Assembly: GCF_008370045.1 (NCBI RefSeq) | Contig: NZ_VOBN01000005.1 | Span: forward strand, 248,001 to 312,000 | Source of the DNA: Pseudomonas sp. ANT_J12 | GTDB lineage: Bacteria; Pseudomonadota; Gammaproteobacteria; Pseudomonadales; Pseudomonadaceae | Length of the DNA: 64,000 bases | Direction of reading: 5' to 3' | Shown here: positions 32,559 through 40,156 of the stretch, in pieces | How the letters are laid out: every line of letters starts with the position of its first letter | Position numbering within the stretch: position 1 is the stretch's first letter | The notes under the pieces: generated by a model | The model's database searches: none | What the model saw: only the letters and a program-made list of their open reading frames with translations | What the model was told of the DNA's origin: nothing | Program-made: the position numbers and the translations under genes

Positions 32559-33461
32559 ATGGAATTACGCCACCTGCGCTACTTCATCGCCGTCGCCGAA
32601 GAGCTGCACTTTGGCCGCGCCGCTCAGGTGTTGGGCATCTCGCAGCCGCCGTTGAGTCAACAGATTCAGGCACTGGAAGCGGAGGTTGGCGCACGGTTGT
32701 TCGAGCGGACCAATCGTCGGGTCGAGCTGAGTGAGGCTGGTCGGTTGTTTCTGGAAGAGGCGCGACTGGTGCTGGCCCAGGTCGACAAAGCGGCAGACGT
32801 TGCCCGCCGTGCGCAACTCGGGGAGCTGGGCGAGTTGAAAATCGGCTTCACCTCGTCGGCACCCTTCAACTCGACCATCCCCCAGGCGATTTTCTCGTTT
32901 CGTCAGCGCTTCCCCGCTGTGCACCTGAACTTGCGGGAGATGAGCAGCACCCAAGTCGCCGACGCGTTAGTGGATGAGTCAATCGAGATCGGAATCATGC
33001 GACCGCTCGGGTTGCCGGATTCCCTCAGCGTGGTGGAGTTGATGCGCGAGCCCCTGGTGGCGGTGCTCAGTTCCAAGCATCCATTGGCGAACGACAGCGA
33101 AGAAGGCCTGTTTCTGTCTGCCCTTGCCCTCGAACCTTTCGTCTTTTTCCCACGCAGTTATGGCAGTGGTCTGTACGCCCAGCTACTCAGCCTGGCGCGA
33201 GATGCCGGGTTTAGCCCGCACTTTGCCCAAGAGGCTGGCGAGGCGATGACCATCATTGGGTTGGTAGCGGCGGGGTTGGGTGTGTCGGTACTGCCGGCGT
33301 CGTACCAGCGGATGAGGATCGATGGTGTGGTGTATCGGCCGCTGCTGGATCCGGAAGCGGTGTCGGCGGTGTGGCTGGTGCAGCGCAAGGATCAGAAATC
33401 GCCGATGGCGAAGGCGTTTGTGGAGTTGTTGACGAGGAAGGTGGAGCCCCTGAAATCGTGA
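32559..33461 (+). CDS. LysR-family transcriptional regulator
   Basis: A 300-residue LTTR. The N-terminal winged helix-turn-helix is MELRHLRYFIAVAEELHFGR... with AAQVLGISQPPLSQQIQALE (residues about 21-40). A linker helix is followed by a type 2 periplasmic-binding-like effector domain (about 90-295). It is divergent from the MFS gene, with dyads between them, so it is probably that gene's regulator and autoregulated. Effector unknown. It marks the left border of the region that differs from P. aeruginosa. Confidence 0.92.
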   Translation: MELRHLRYFIAVAEELHFGRAAQVLGISQPPLSQQIQALEAEVGARLFERTNRRVELSEAGRLFLEEARLVLAQVDKAADVARRAQLGELGELKIGFTSSAPFNSTIPQAIFSFRQRFPAVHLNLREMSSTQVADALVDESIEIGIMRPLGLPDSLSVVELMREPLVAVLSSKHPLANDSEEGLFLSALALEPFVFFPRSYGSGLYAQLLSLARDAGFSPHFAQEAGEAMTIIGLVAAGLGVSVLPASYQRMRIDGVVYRPLLDPEAVSAVWLVQRKDQKSPMAKAFVELLTRKVEPLKS

Positions 33462-33607
33462 TGCCCTCTGTGGGACATTTCCGAAGCTATGTTCCGGAAG
33501 ACTACAACGCCTTGCGGCGGAGCTTACGACAGGCTCAGAATCCGCCGGCTTGTACGCTTTGGGGGCCATCGGTAACTTGATTCGCATCACTGCTCATCAG
33601 TGATCGG

Positions 33608-33774
33608 GTTTAGTAGCTCGTGGTTACACGAAGCGTATTTGCGTTCCAGACAGTCAGGTATTTTCCATGCCTGTGCTTGATGGTAGCTGTGCGCAGGGCG
33701 CTCTCGGGCGCGCCGGTTTCGTGTCTCCCCGGTCTACTAACCTGCGTTCAGCTGCCACCCTTTTGTTTAGTAGC
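33608..33774 (+). ncRNA. Candidate structured leader RNA: three-way junction with pseudoknot potential
   Basis: Pairs read directly from sequence: P1a GGTAGCTG (33682-33689) with CAGCTGCC (33749-33756, one G-U); P1b CGCAGG (33692-33697) with CCTGCG (33741-33746); P2 GCGC/GCGC (33698-33701, 33708-33711); P3 GCCGG (33712-33716) with CCGGT (33729-33733). The joining strand CTACTAA (33734-33740) is complementary to TTAGTAG at both 33610-33616 and 33767-33773, which lie in a perfect 10-nt direct repeat (GTTTAGTAGC) bracketing the element. Further hairpins (33515-33547, 33586-33604, 33619-33630) fill the rest of the 350-bp LysR-DUF6124 gap. I do not recall a named RNA family for it. Confidence 0.6.
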
Positions 33775-33784
33775 AATTCGGTGA

Positions 33785-33807
33785 CGGCTCCACTTTTTTG
33801 GAGACCG
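33785..33807 (+). promoter_or_regulatory. Hairpin sequestering the ribosome site of the DUF6124 gene
   Basis: CGGCTCCA (33785-33792) pairs with TGGAG-A-CCG (33799-33807, one bulged A). The GGAG at 33800-33803 is the only ribosome site for the ATG at 33812, so it is closed in this fold. GGAGA can instead pair with TCTCC (33724-33728) in the P3 loop of the upstream element. Confidence 0.55.
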
Positions 33808-33811
33808 AATT

Positions 33812-34141
33812 ATGTTCAAGGACACACCAAACCCGCCGGATGGTCATTCGGCATCTCTCGACACGTCCCCGGACGCAGAAACGCTCAATCAGTCCGCCGA
33901 TAACGTAGCGCCCCTCTACAAGCGACAACCCAGCAACATCGTTTTCATCGCGCCCGAAGTCGACAACCGGACCTTGCTGGAATACGCGAGTGAATCGCTG
34001 GCATCGGCGAATGTCATGGCGAGTGATTTCGTGAGATTTCTGGAGGGATCGCAGTGCAACACACTGCTTGGGATTCAGCAGTCGATCATGTTGGGAGAGC
34101 TGGCGGTCAACCGGGTGCTGGACAACTTCGACTCACCTTGA
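33812..34141 (+). CDS. DUF6124 family protein
   Basis: A 109-residue acidic soluble protein beginning MFKDTPNPPDGHSASLDTSP. A variable N-terminal half is followed by the conserved segment NIVFIAPEVDNRTLLEYASE and LASANVMASDFVRFLEG, ending with GIQQSIMLGELAVNRVLDN. No signal peptide or membrane helix. I recognise it as the DUF6124 type common in fluorescent pseudomonads; function unknown. Its translation start is preceded by a predicted structured RNA and a ribosome-site hairpin, so expression is probably controlled at translation. Confidence 0.78.
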   Translation: MFKDTPNPPDGHSASLDTSPDAETLNQSADNVAPLYKRQPSNIVFIAPEVDNRTLLEYASESLASANVMASDFVRFLEGSQCNTLLGIQQSIMLGELAVNRVLDNFDSP

Positions 34142-34155
34142 AAACGACAGAGATG

Positions 34156-34265
34156 ATCGTTCCCACGCTCCTGCGTGGGAATGCCTCAATGGACGCTCTA
34201 CGTCCGCCTCGGCAGGGACGCGGAGCGTCCCGGGCTGCATTCCCACGCAGAGCGTGGGAACGATC
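34156..34265. repeat. About 110-bp palindromic repeat (GATCGTTCCCACGC family)
   Basis: GATCGTTCCCACGCTCCTGC at the left, GCAGAGCGTGGGAACGATC at the right, with a GACGCTC...GAGCGTC inner palindrome. Nearly identical to 34520-34630. The 561-bp gap between the DUF6124 gene and the next gene holds these two repeats, a REP half, two terminators and a possible small RNA, but no gene. Confidence 0.88.
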
Positions 34266-34336
34266 AATCAACGGCGAACCCGAAAGGGGCTTGTGAGACT
34301 CTGAGGATCCTGGGTAACCAGCCATCGCAGAGCCAG

Positions 34337-34396
34337 ACAGGTGAAGGGCGATGACAAGCCGACCTGTTTGCGAAGGGGCGCCGAAAGGCGCCCTTT
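34337..34396 (+). ncRNA. Possible small RNA 3' end with intrinsic terminator
   Basis: A stem ACAGGT (34337-34342) / ACCTGT (34362-34367) is followed at once by GGGCGCC-GAAA-GGCGCCC-TTT (34376-34396), a strong terminator with a GAAA tetraloop. No gene ends nearby: the DUF6124 stop is 230 bases upstream, behind a repeat. It is either the DUF6124 mRNA end or an independent small RNA; I saw no clear promoter. Confidence 0.35.
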
Positions 34397-34402
34397 GTCA
34401 TT

Positions 34403-34443
34403 GTGGCGAGAGAACTTGCTCCCGCTTGAGTGCGCAGCGCTCA
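34403..34443. repeat. Solitary REP element
   Basis: GTGGCGAGAGAACTTGCTCC followed by GAGTGCGCAGCGCTC, a single diverged half of the 131-bp REP doublets. A fragment of another repeat family (GTAGGAACTGGAGCAGCCTG) lies at about 34486-34505. Confidence 0.65.
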
Positions 34444-34519
34444 CAAAGATCAGCCATCAACGCCAGACGACACAATACCAACCCTGTAGGAACTGGAGCA
34501 GCCTGCGATCTTTGACGAT

Positions 34520-34630
34520 GATCGTTCCCACGCTCCTGCGTGGGAATGCCTCAATGGACGCTCTGCGTCCGCCTCGGCAGGGACGCGGAGCGTCCCGGGC
34601 TGCATTCCCACGCAGAGCGTGGGAACGATC
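34520..34630. repeat. About 111-bp palindromic repeat (second copy in this gap)
   Basis: Same family and almost the same sequence as 34156-34265, 364 bases downstream, in the same orientation. Confidence 0.88.
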
Positions 34631-34659
34631 AACGCTCCGCGTCCGATCAAAACGGGCTC

Positions 34660-34685
34660 AAAAAAAAGGCGCCTGAAAAGGCGCC
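34660..34685 (-). terminator. Intrinsic terminator of the APE operon
   Basis: On the minus strand GGCGCC-TTTTCA-GGCGCC is followed by eight T (A-run at 34660-34667), 17 bases past the stop of the last gene. A strong terminator closing an 18.6-kb transcription unit. Confidence 0.88.
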
Positions 34686-34702
34686 CTTTGTCGTTTCTGG
34701 CC

Positions 34703-35149
34703 TTACTGAACCTTCACCAAATCCCCTTTCAACGCAACACCGGCCATGATCGCGCCGGCGTGGCACTCATAGTTCTTGGCGTCTTTACGCTCATTGCTTT
34801 TGTAGAAACTCACGATGTTGGTCACGGCATTGGCGCCGGCGCTTTTGGCCGCCTCGTGCAGGCTGATGATGGCCGATTGCGCGACCCATTCGCAGGCCAC
34901 GGTGTCGGTCTTGTTGAAGGCGTTGGTTTTCTTGTTGGTCACCGAGCCTGCAGTAAGGACGGTGACGTTGCCGGCCGGGTTGTTGCCCGCCAGGTAGAAC
35001 TTCACGCTGCCATCGATTTTGCCGGTGCGGGTGGCTTCGGCGACGGCTTTGTCGAAGGGCAGGTACACGGCGGTGTCACGGGCCTGGCTGATGGCCGGCA
35101 GGGCGCAGATCAGCAGGGTGGCGGCGGTAGCGAGTTTCTTGAAGTGCAT
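34703..35149 (-). CDS. Periplasmic protein at the APE operon end (often misnamed 'excinuclease')
   Basis: A 148-residue exported protein: signal peptide MHFKKLATAATLLICALPAI with cleavage after SQA, then a small domain with two cysteines (VACEWVAQSAI and NYECHAGAIMAGVAL). The C-terminal part resembles the YbjQ/RcsF-like fold (SAGANAVTNIVSFY). The database name excinuclease has no support: there is no nuclease or ATPase motif. Similar genes accompany APE clusters. AAGGAGA lies just upstream, and the 29-base gap from apeR plus the terminator make it the last operon gene. Confidence 0.75.
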   Translation of the reverse strand: MHFKKLATAATLLICALPAISQARDTAVYLPFDKAVAEATRTGKIDGSVKFYLAGNNPAGNVTVLTAGSVTNKKTNAFNKTDTVACEWVAQSAIISLHEAAKSAGANAVTNIVSFYKSNERKDAKNYECHAGAIMAGVALKGDLVKVQ

Positions 35150-35178
35150 GGAGGTCTCCTTGACCCGGATTAGTTCGG

Positions 35179-36405
35179 TTACGACCAGCGGCGGAAGATC
35201 AGCGAAGTGTTGACGCCGCCGAAGGCAAAGTTGTTGTTCATCACGTATTGGTTGCTCATCTGCCGGAACTCGCCGCGCAGGTAGTCGAGCTTGCCGCAGT
35301 GCGGGTCGATCTCGTCGAGGTTGAAGGTGTGCACGTACAGGTCGCGATTGAGCATTTCGATGCTGAACCAGGACTCCAGCGCACCGCAGGCACCCAACGT
35401 GTGACCGAGGAAGCTTTTCTGCGAACTGATCGGCATGTGTTCACCGAACAGCGCACTGGTGGCCAGTGTTTCGGCAATGTCGCCCTGTTCTGTAGCCGTG
35501 CCGTGACCGTTGACGTAGCCAATGTCCGACGGCTGCAAACCGGCATCTTCCAGCGCCAGTTCCATCGCGCGGCGCATGGTCACCTGCTCGGGGCGGGTGG
35601 TGTGCTGGCCGTCGGCGTTGCTGCCGAAACCGACGAGTTCGGCATGGATGTGTGCGCCGCGTGCCAGGGCGTGTTCCAGTTCTTCGAGCACCAGCATGCC
35701 GCCGCCTTCACCGATCACCAGGCCATCGCGACCCTTGTCGTACGGACGTGGGCTGGTTTGCGGCGCGTCGTTTTTCAGGCTGGTGGCGTAGAGCGCGTCG
35801 AAGACCATGGCTTCGGTCGGGCACAGTTCTTCGGCGCCGCCGGCGAGCATCAGCGGCAAGCGACCGAACTTGATCGACTCGTAGGCGTAGCCGATGCCCT
35901 GGCTGCCGCTGGTGCAGGCGCTGGAGGTCGGGATCAGCCGGCCGGTGAGGCCGAAGAAGATGCTGATATTCGCCGCCGTGGTGTGCGGCATCATCCGCAC
36001 GTAGGAGTTGGCGTTCAGGCCTTCGGCCACCGAGTTGAGCAGCATGTTGCCGAATGCCTTGATCTCGTCGGTGCTGCCGGTGGACGAACCACAAGCGACG
36101 CCCATGCGCCCGTCCTTGATCGATTCGTCGCCCAACAGCCCGGCGTCGGCCAGCGCTTGCTCAGCAGCACCCACAGCCAGGCGCGAAACGCGCCCCATGC
36201 TGCGCAGTTGCTTGCGGGTCCAGTGGCTCGGGACTTTGAAATCATCGATGGGGCCAGCCAGGCGCGTGTTGAGTTCAGTGAAGCGATCCCACTCGTCCAT
36301 GCGGCGAATGCCGCTGCGGTTGGCCGCGAAGTTGCCGGCGATGGTGTCCCAATCGCTGCCCAGTGAAGTAATGCCGGCCATGCCGGTGACGACGACGCGC
36401 TTCAT
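35179..36405 (-). CDS. apeR: Beta-ketoacyl-ACP synthase ApeR
   Basis: FabF-like condensing enzyme of the aryl polyene type II system; ApeR is known as a stand-alone ketosynthase that supports chain initiation or lipid-part synthesis. The product is 408 residues. The nucleophile is Cys164 in SSACTSGSQ, with histidines in NGHGTAT and FLGHTLGACGA; the C-terminus has NNNFAFGGVNTSL. ATG 36405 overlaps the apeQ stop by one base (TGATG). Confidence 0.92.
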   Translation of the reverse strand: MKRVVVTGMAGITSLGSDWDTIAGNFAANRSGIRRMDEWDRFTELNTRLAGPIDDFKVPSHWTRKQLRSMGRVSRLAVGAAEQALADAGLLGDESIKDGRMGVACGSSTGSTDEIKAFGNMLLNSVAEGLNANSYVRMMPHTTAANISIFFGLTGRLIPTSSACTSGSQGIGYAYESIKFGRLPLMLAGGAEELCPTEAMVFDALYATSLKNDAPQTSPRPYDKGRDGLVIGEGGGMLVLEELEHALARGAHIHAELVGFGSNADGQHTTRPEQVTMRRAMELALEDAGLQPSDIGYVNGHGTATEQGDIAETLATSALFGEHMPISSQKSFLGHTLGACGALESWFSIEMLNRDLYVHTFNLDEIDPHCGKLDYLRGEFRQMSNQYVMNNNFAFGGVNTSLIFRRWS

Positions 36406-37133
36406 CAGCACAGGCCTCCATTGACGGCCAGAACCTGGCGGGTGATGTACGAGGCTTCCGCCGACATCAGGAAATTCACGGCGCCGGCCACCTCTTCGGG
36501 GGTGCCCATGCGTTGTGCGGGGATCATTTTCATCAGTTCTTCCACCGGCACGTTTTCGTCGAGCATTGCGGTGTCGATCAGGCCGGGTGCGACACAGTTG
36601 ACGGTAATCTTGCGCTTGCCCAGTTCGATCGCCAACGCTTTCGCGGCGCCGATCAAACCGGCCTTGGAGGCGCTGTAGTTGACCTGGCCACGGTTGCCGA
36701 TCAAGCCGGACACCGACGTGATGCACACAATCCGCCCGGCGGCGCGACGACGAATCATCGGCATCATCACCGGGTGCAACACGTTGTAGAAACCGTCGAG
36801 GTTGGTGCGCATCACCACGTCCCAATCATCCTCGCTCAGCGCCGGAAAAGCACCGTCGCGGGTCAGCCCGGCGTTAAGCACCACGCCGTAATAGGCACCA
36901 TGGGCTTCGACGTCGGCTTCGAGAATGGCTTTGCAACTGGCGCGGTCGGACACGTCGAATTGCAGCACGCGGGCATTACGGCCCAACGCCTGGATTTCGC
37001 CTTGAACAGCGATCGCCTCGGCCATGCCGCTGCGGCAATGCAGCACGATGTCATGCCCGGCCTGGGCCAGGCGCAAGGCGATGGCGCGGCCGATGCCACG
37101 GCTGGAGCCGGTGACCAGTACGAATTCAGTCAT
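36405..37133 (-). CDS. apeQ: 3-Ketoacyl-ACP reductase ApeQ
   Basis: FabG-like short-chain dehydrogenase that reduces the beta-keto group during polyene assembly with NADPH. The product is 242 residues: cofactor motif TGSSRGIG (8-15), NAG at 87-89, catalytic Ser in CITSVSG (137-143), Tyr153 and Lys157 in YSASK. It starts at ATG 37133, sharing one base with the apeP stop; its own stop shares a base with apeR. Confidence 0.93.
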   Translation of the reverse strand: MTEFVLVTGSSRGIGRAIALRLAQAGHDIVLHCRSGMAEAIAVQGEIQALGRNARVLQFDVSDRASCKAILEADVEAHGAYYGVVLNAGLTRDGAFPALSEDDWDVVMRTNLDGFYNVLHPVMMPMIRRRAAGRIVCITSVSGLIGNRGQVNYSASKAGLIGAAKALAIELGKRKITVNCVAPGLIDTAMLDENVPVEELMKMIPAQRMGTPEEVAGAVNFLMSAEASYITRQVLAVNGGLC

Positions 37134-37591
37134 CACTCGACTCCTTGGATTTCTTGAAGGTATTGCGCCGCTTGCGGCGGGCGATACACGTTGAGCCGGG
37201 CGGTGGCGTGGATGCCGGGCGCGTTGATGTGGCATTCGAACACGCCCATGCCGCTGTCGTCTTCCAGCGAACGCAGGCCGTGGATGGTCAGCTCGGTGCC
37301 GGCGGGGAAGTGTTCGACGTTGCATTCGAATTTGCGGGTGCCGAGCAAAAAGCCCAGCTCCACCGCATCGCCACGGGCCCGGGCATGGCAACCGGCGTAG
37401 GCGGCGACGCTCTGGGCCATCAGTTCGATGCCGACCCAGGCCGGCAGGCTGCCGTCGGGGCGGTTGAACAGGCCATTGGGTTTGACGGTGAGGCGAGTGT
37501 GAATCTGCTCGTCATCGAACGACAGGATCTGCTCGATGAGGATCATGTCGCCAGCGTGAGGCAGCAGTTCGGCGAGCGGCCAGGCAATCAT
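37133..37591 (-). CDS. apeP: 3-Hydroxyacyl-ACP dehydratase ApeP
   Basis: FabZ/FabA-like hotdog protein of 152 residues. N-terminal LLPHAGDMILIEQILSFDDE and WVGIELMAQSVAAYAGCHAR are typical. In APE systems ApeP pairs with ApeI to make the active dehydratase that forms the conjugated double bonds; that pairing is family knowledge. ATG 37591 overlaps the apeO stop (ATGA). Confidence 0.88.
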   Translation of the reverse strand: MIAWPLAELLPHAGDMILIEQILSFDDEQIHTRLTVKPNGLFNRPDGSLPAWVGIELMAQSVAAYAGCHARARGDAVELGFLLGTRKFECNVEHFPAGTELTIHGLRSLEDDSGMGVFECHINAPGIHATARLNVYRPPQAAQYLQEIQGVE

Positions 37592-38784
37592 GGGGCGTCT
37601 CCGATAATCAGGCTGACGTTATTGCCACCGAAGGCAAACGAATTGCTCATCAGGTAGCGGGGTGCAATGGACGCCAGGCGATGGGCCGGCGTCACCCAGT
37701 TCAATGGCGGCAAGTCGGGGTCGGGCTGGCCGTCCCAGAGGTGCGGCGGCAGGGCATGCTCGGGATTGTCGGCGCTCAGGCTCAACCAGCAGAACGCCGC
37801 TTCCAGGGCCCCGGCGGCGCCGAGGGTGTGGCCGGTCATCGGTTTGGTCGACGAACAGGGCACGCCGTCCGGGAACAGCGCAGCGACCGCCAGGCTTTCC
37901 ATGGCGTCGTTGTGCTGGGTGGCGGTGCCGTGCAGGTTCAGATAAGCGATTTGCGACGGCTCCAGGGCCGCGCGGCTCAAGGCCTTGCGCATGGCTTGCT
38001 GGGCGCCACGGCCGGTCGGTTCTGGCGCAGAAATATGGTGCGCGTCGGAGCTGGCGCCGCTGCCGAGCAGGGCAATCGATGGGCCGTCGCCCGGTTGCTT
38101 GCTCATCAAGAACAGCACCGCCGCTTCGCCAATGTTGATGCCGTTGCGGTTGGCCGAGAACGGGATGCAGCGCTGCTCGGACACCGCTTCCAGGGCCGAA
38201 AAACCATTGAGGGTCAGTCTGCACAAACTGTCGACGCCGCCGCACAGCACGGCATCGCACAACCCAAGGTCGAGCAGACGCTGGGCACTCATCAAGGCCC
38301 GGGCGCTGGAGGTGCACGCGGTGGAAATCACATAGGCCGGGCCGCTCAATTGCAGCCAGTCGGCCAGGAAATTCGCCGGTGCGCCGAGTTCCTGCTGCCG
38401 ATAATCGTAGTCGGCGGGGAATTCATGCTCACGGATGTAATGCGCCAACCCGCGGCTGGCTTCGTCGATGCCCGAGGTGCTGGTGCCCAATACGATGCCG
38501 ATGCGGTCATGGCCGTAGGTCTGGATCGCTTGCTCGATGTTCGGGCGAATTTGCAGCGCCGCTTCCAGCAGCAGTTGATTGTTGCGGCTGCGCTGGTCGG
38601 CCAGTTCCGGGGGAATCGGCGCGAGTTCGCCCTGCACCGCGGCCACGGGCAATGAACGTCCCGTCACCCAGCCCGCCTCGCTACGCATGCCGGAACAATC
38701 GCCGGCAAACAGGTTGCGCGCGACTTCCCGTTTGTCGCGACCCAGGGCGCAGATCACCCCCAAGGCGTTCAACCAGGCGGTCAT
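37588..38784 (-). CDS. apeO: Beta-ketoacyl-ACP synthase ApeO (elongating ketosynthase)
   Basis: The 398-residue condensing enzyme expected to form the KS-CLF heterodimer with ApeC and extend the aryl polyene. The nucleophile is Cys157 in STACTSSARA, with histidines in LNLHGTATQH and MTGHTLGAAGA and C-terminal SNSFAFGGNN. The ATG overlaps the lipoprotein gene stop (ATGA). ApeC, its likely partner, is encoded 14 kb upstream at the other end of the operon. Confidence 0.9.
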   Translation of the reverse strand: MTAWLNALGVICALGRDKREVARNLFAGDCSGMRSEAGWVTGRSLPVAAVQGELAPIPPELADQRSRNNQLLLEAALQIRPNIEQAIQTYGHDRIGIVLGTSTSGIDEASRGLAHYIREHEFPADYDYRQQELGAPANFLADWLQLSGPAYVISTACTSSARALMSAQRLLDLGLCDAVLCGGVDSLCRLTLNGFSALEAVSEQRCIPFSANRNGINIGEAAVLFLMSKQPGDGPSIALLGSGASSDAHHISAPEPTGRGAQQAMRKALSRAALEPSQIAYLNLHGTATQHNDAMESLAVAALFPDGVPCSSTKPMTGHTLGAAGALEAAFCWLSLSADNPEHALPPHLWDGQPDPDLPPLNWVTPAHRLASIAPRYLMSNSFAFGGNNVSLIIGDAP

Positions 38785-39431
38785 GGCGTGTCCCCGTTCA
38801 GCGGCGTGATTTGGTATTTCGGGCCTTTGGGCAGGTTCAATTCAAAGCTCATCGGGCGTGAATATCGGACGTCCCAGCGCTCGGGCAAGGTTCGTTGCGC
38901 GCCATGCTGCCAGGCGACGGGGTAATTGCTTTGCAACTCACCTTCCGGCGTCAACGCAAACAACAGCGCGGCGAACAGCTCCCGGGCTTCCGGATTCGGC
39001 GGCAGCAGACCGTCGGCCTGCCAGGCGCCGTCGATCAGCTTCTGCCGGGCCTGGGGAATGCCCAGTAAATCCATCATCGACCAACGCAGGGCCGGGCCTT
39101 CTTGCTGAATCACCAACACCCAGTCCTGACGCTGGTCCGCCGCCAGACGCTGGATATGCAATTGCAGCGGCAGCGCCAGGCTCGGGCTGTGCTCGGGCAG
39201 CGGGGCGCGGCTGGCGCAGGCGCTCAGCAGCAGGACACAACCCAGGAGCAGGAAACGAATCAGTGAGAATCTCTGTGGCGAGGGGGCTTGCCCCCGTTCG
39301 GCTGCGCAGCAGTCGTGAAACCATTGCATGCGGTTAACCAGACATTTTGCGATTGCAGGTTTTGGGGCCGCTTCGCAGCCCAACGGGGGCAAGCCCCCTC
39401 GCCACAAAAGCTCTTCAGTTGCGCCAGACAT
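38781..39431 (-). CDS. DUF3261 lipoprotein with start region invaded by a REP doublet
   Basis: An outer-membrane-type lipoprotein of APE clusters. The mature part follows the signal FSLIRFLLLGCVLLLSAC, with lipobox LSAC, and continues to PKYQITPLNGDTP. The normal start is absent: directly before IRFLLLG stands CTG, not ATG, and a 131-bp REP doublet lies upstream (39275-39405). The frame stays open through it to ATG 39431, which overlaps the methyltransferase stop (TGATG); another ATG is at 39329. With ATG 39431 the signal would be preceded by about 50 REP-encoded residues. True initiation (CTG 39264, ATG 39329 or ATG 39431) is unresolved, and the gene may be impaired. Confidence 0.65.
   Translation of the reverse strand: MSGATEELLWRGGLPPLGCEAAPKPAIAKCLVNRMQWFHDCCAAERGQAPSPQRFSLIRFLLLGCVLLLSACASRAPLPEHSPSLALPLQLHIQRLAADQRQDWVLVIQQEGPALRWSMMDLLGIPQARQKLIDGAWQADGLLPPNPEARELFAALLFALTPEGELQSNYPVAWQHGAQRTLPERWDVRYSRPMSFELNLPKGPKYQITPLNGDTP
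39275..39405. repeat. REP doublet inside the APE operon, 131 bp
   Basis: Inverted GTGGCGAGGGGGCTTGCCCC arms at 39275-39296 and 39384-39405, the same family and length as 4085-4215. It separates the methyltransferase gene from the lipoprotein signal peptide, in an operon where nearly every other junction overlaps. Confidence 0.9.
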
Positions 39432-40156
39432 CACACAGCACCTTCAAGCGGCTTGCGCGCCACCACATTGACCAGGGTTTCTTCCCGTTGGCCAAAGGGC
39501 TTGGGCTTGCGCAAACCAAAGCGTTCAAGCAAACCGAAATCCTTGGCGCGGCTCCACCACAGGTACGGATAAGACACATTCTGCGGGCCGAATTCGAAAC
39601 CCTGCTGGCGAATCATCTCCAGATACCCGGCCGCGCTCTTTTGCACGTGCATCGGATGCCGGAACAACCAGCGAATCACCCACGTATCAATGTAAGCCTC
39701 GGTGGACTCGGCGAACAGCAGATAGCCGCCGGGCTTAAGCACGCGGTAGAACTCGGCCAACGCCTGATCCTGCTCCACCAGATGATGAAAGGTCTGGTGG
39801 CAGAACAGCAGATCGACACTGGCGTCCGGCACGTTGAGCGTCGCGCAATCGCTGCCGATCAGTTCCACGCTCATGCCCTGGCGCGCCGCTTCTTCACCGC
39901 TGAGGTTCAGGCTGTGCGGATCGGCATCCACACCGATCAGACGCTGGGGCGCAAAGGTCTGGCGCAGGTACTGGAACGACTTGCCCTGGCCGCAACCGGC
40001 ATCCAGCAACACCGGGTGGCTGGGTGGCGACTCGCTGAACAAACCGCGCAAATCATTGATTGCCACCCGCAGCACATGGTGCTGCCAGGTATGGCTACGC
40101 AGGAACCAGAAACCGAATTTGGTTTCCTCGACGTAGTTGTCGCTCAGGTAGCTCAT
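39431..40156 (-). CDS. Class I SAM-dependent methyltransferase of the APE cluster
   Basis: A 241-residue Rossmann methyltransferase. SAM motif I is VLLDAGCGQGKSFQYL (55-70), the acidic loop is LIGVDADP, motif IV region DLLFCHQTFHH, and post-motif YRVLKPGGYLLFAEST. It probably methylates the aryl head group or a related ring carbon or oxygen; the exact position cannot be read from sequence. ATG 40156 overlaps the stop of the flavoprotein gene (ATGA), and this start is preferred over one six codons upstream. Confidence 0.85.
   Translation of the reverse strand: MSYLSDNYVEETKFGFWFLRSHTWQHHVLRVAINDLRGLFSESPPSHPVLLDAGCGQGKSFQYLRQTFAPQRLIGVDADPHSLNLSGEEAARQGMSVELIGSDCATLNVPDASVDLLFCHQTFHHLVEQDQALAEFYRVLKPGGYLLFAESTEAYIDTWVIRWLFRHPMHVQKSAAGYLEMIRQQGFEFGPQNVSYPYLWWSRAKDFGLLERFGLRKPKPFGQREETLVNVVARKPLEGAV

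Noticed and set aside
33462..33811. Small protein gene in the 350-bp leader of the DUF6124 gene
   Set aside because: Open frames there lack ribosome sites and contain the paired RNA segments; structure explains the sequence better than coding.
34156..34630. CRISPR array
   Set aside because: Only two copies here, 364 bases apart, each a long palindrome; no short direct repeats with regular spacers and no cas genes.
34703..35149. Excinuclease ATPase subunit
   Set aside because: Signal peptide and small YbjQ/RcsF-like domain; no Walker, zinc-finger or nuclease motif of UvrABC.
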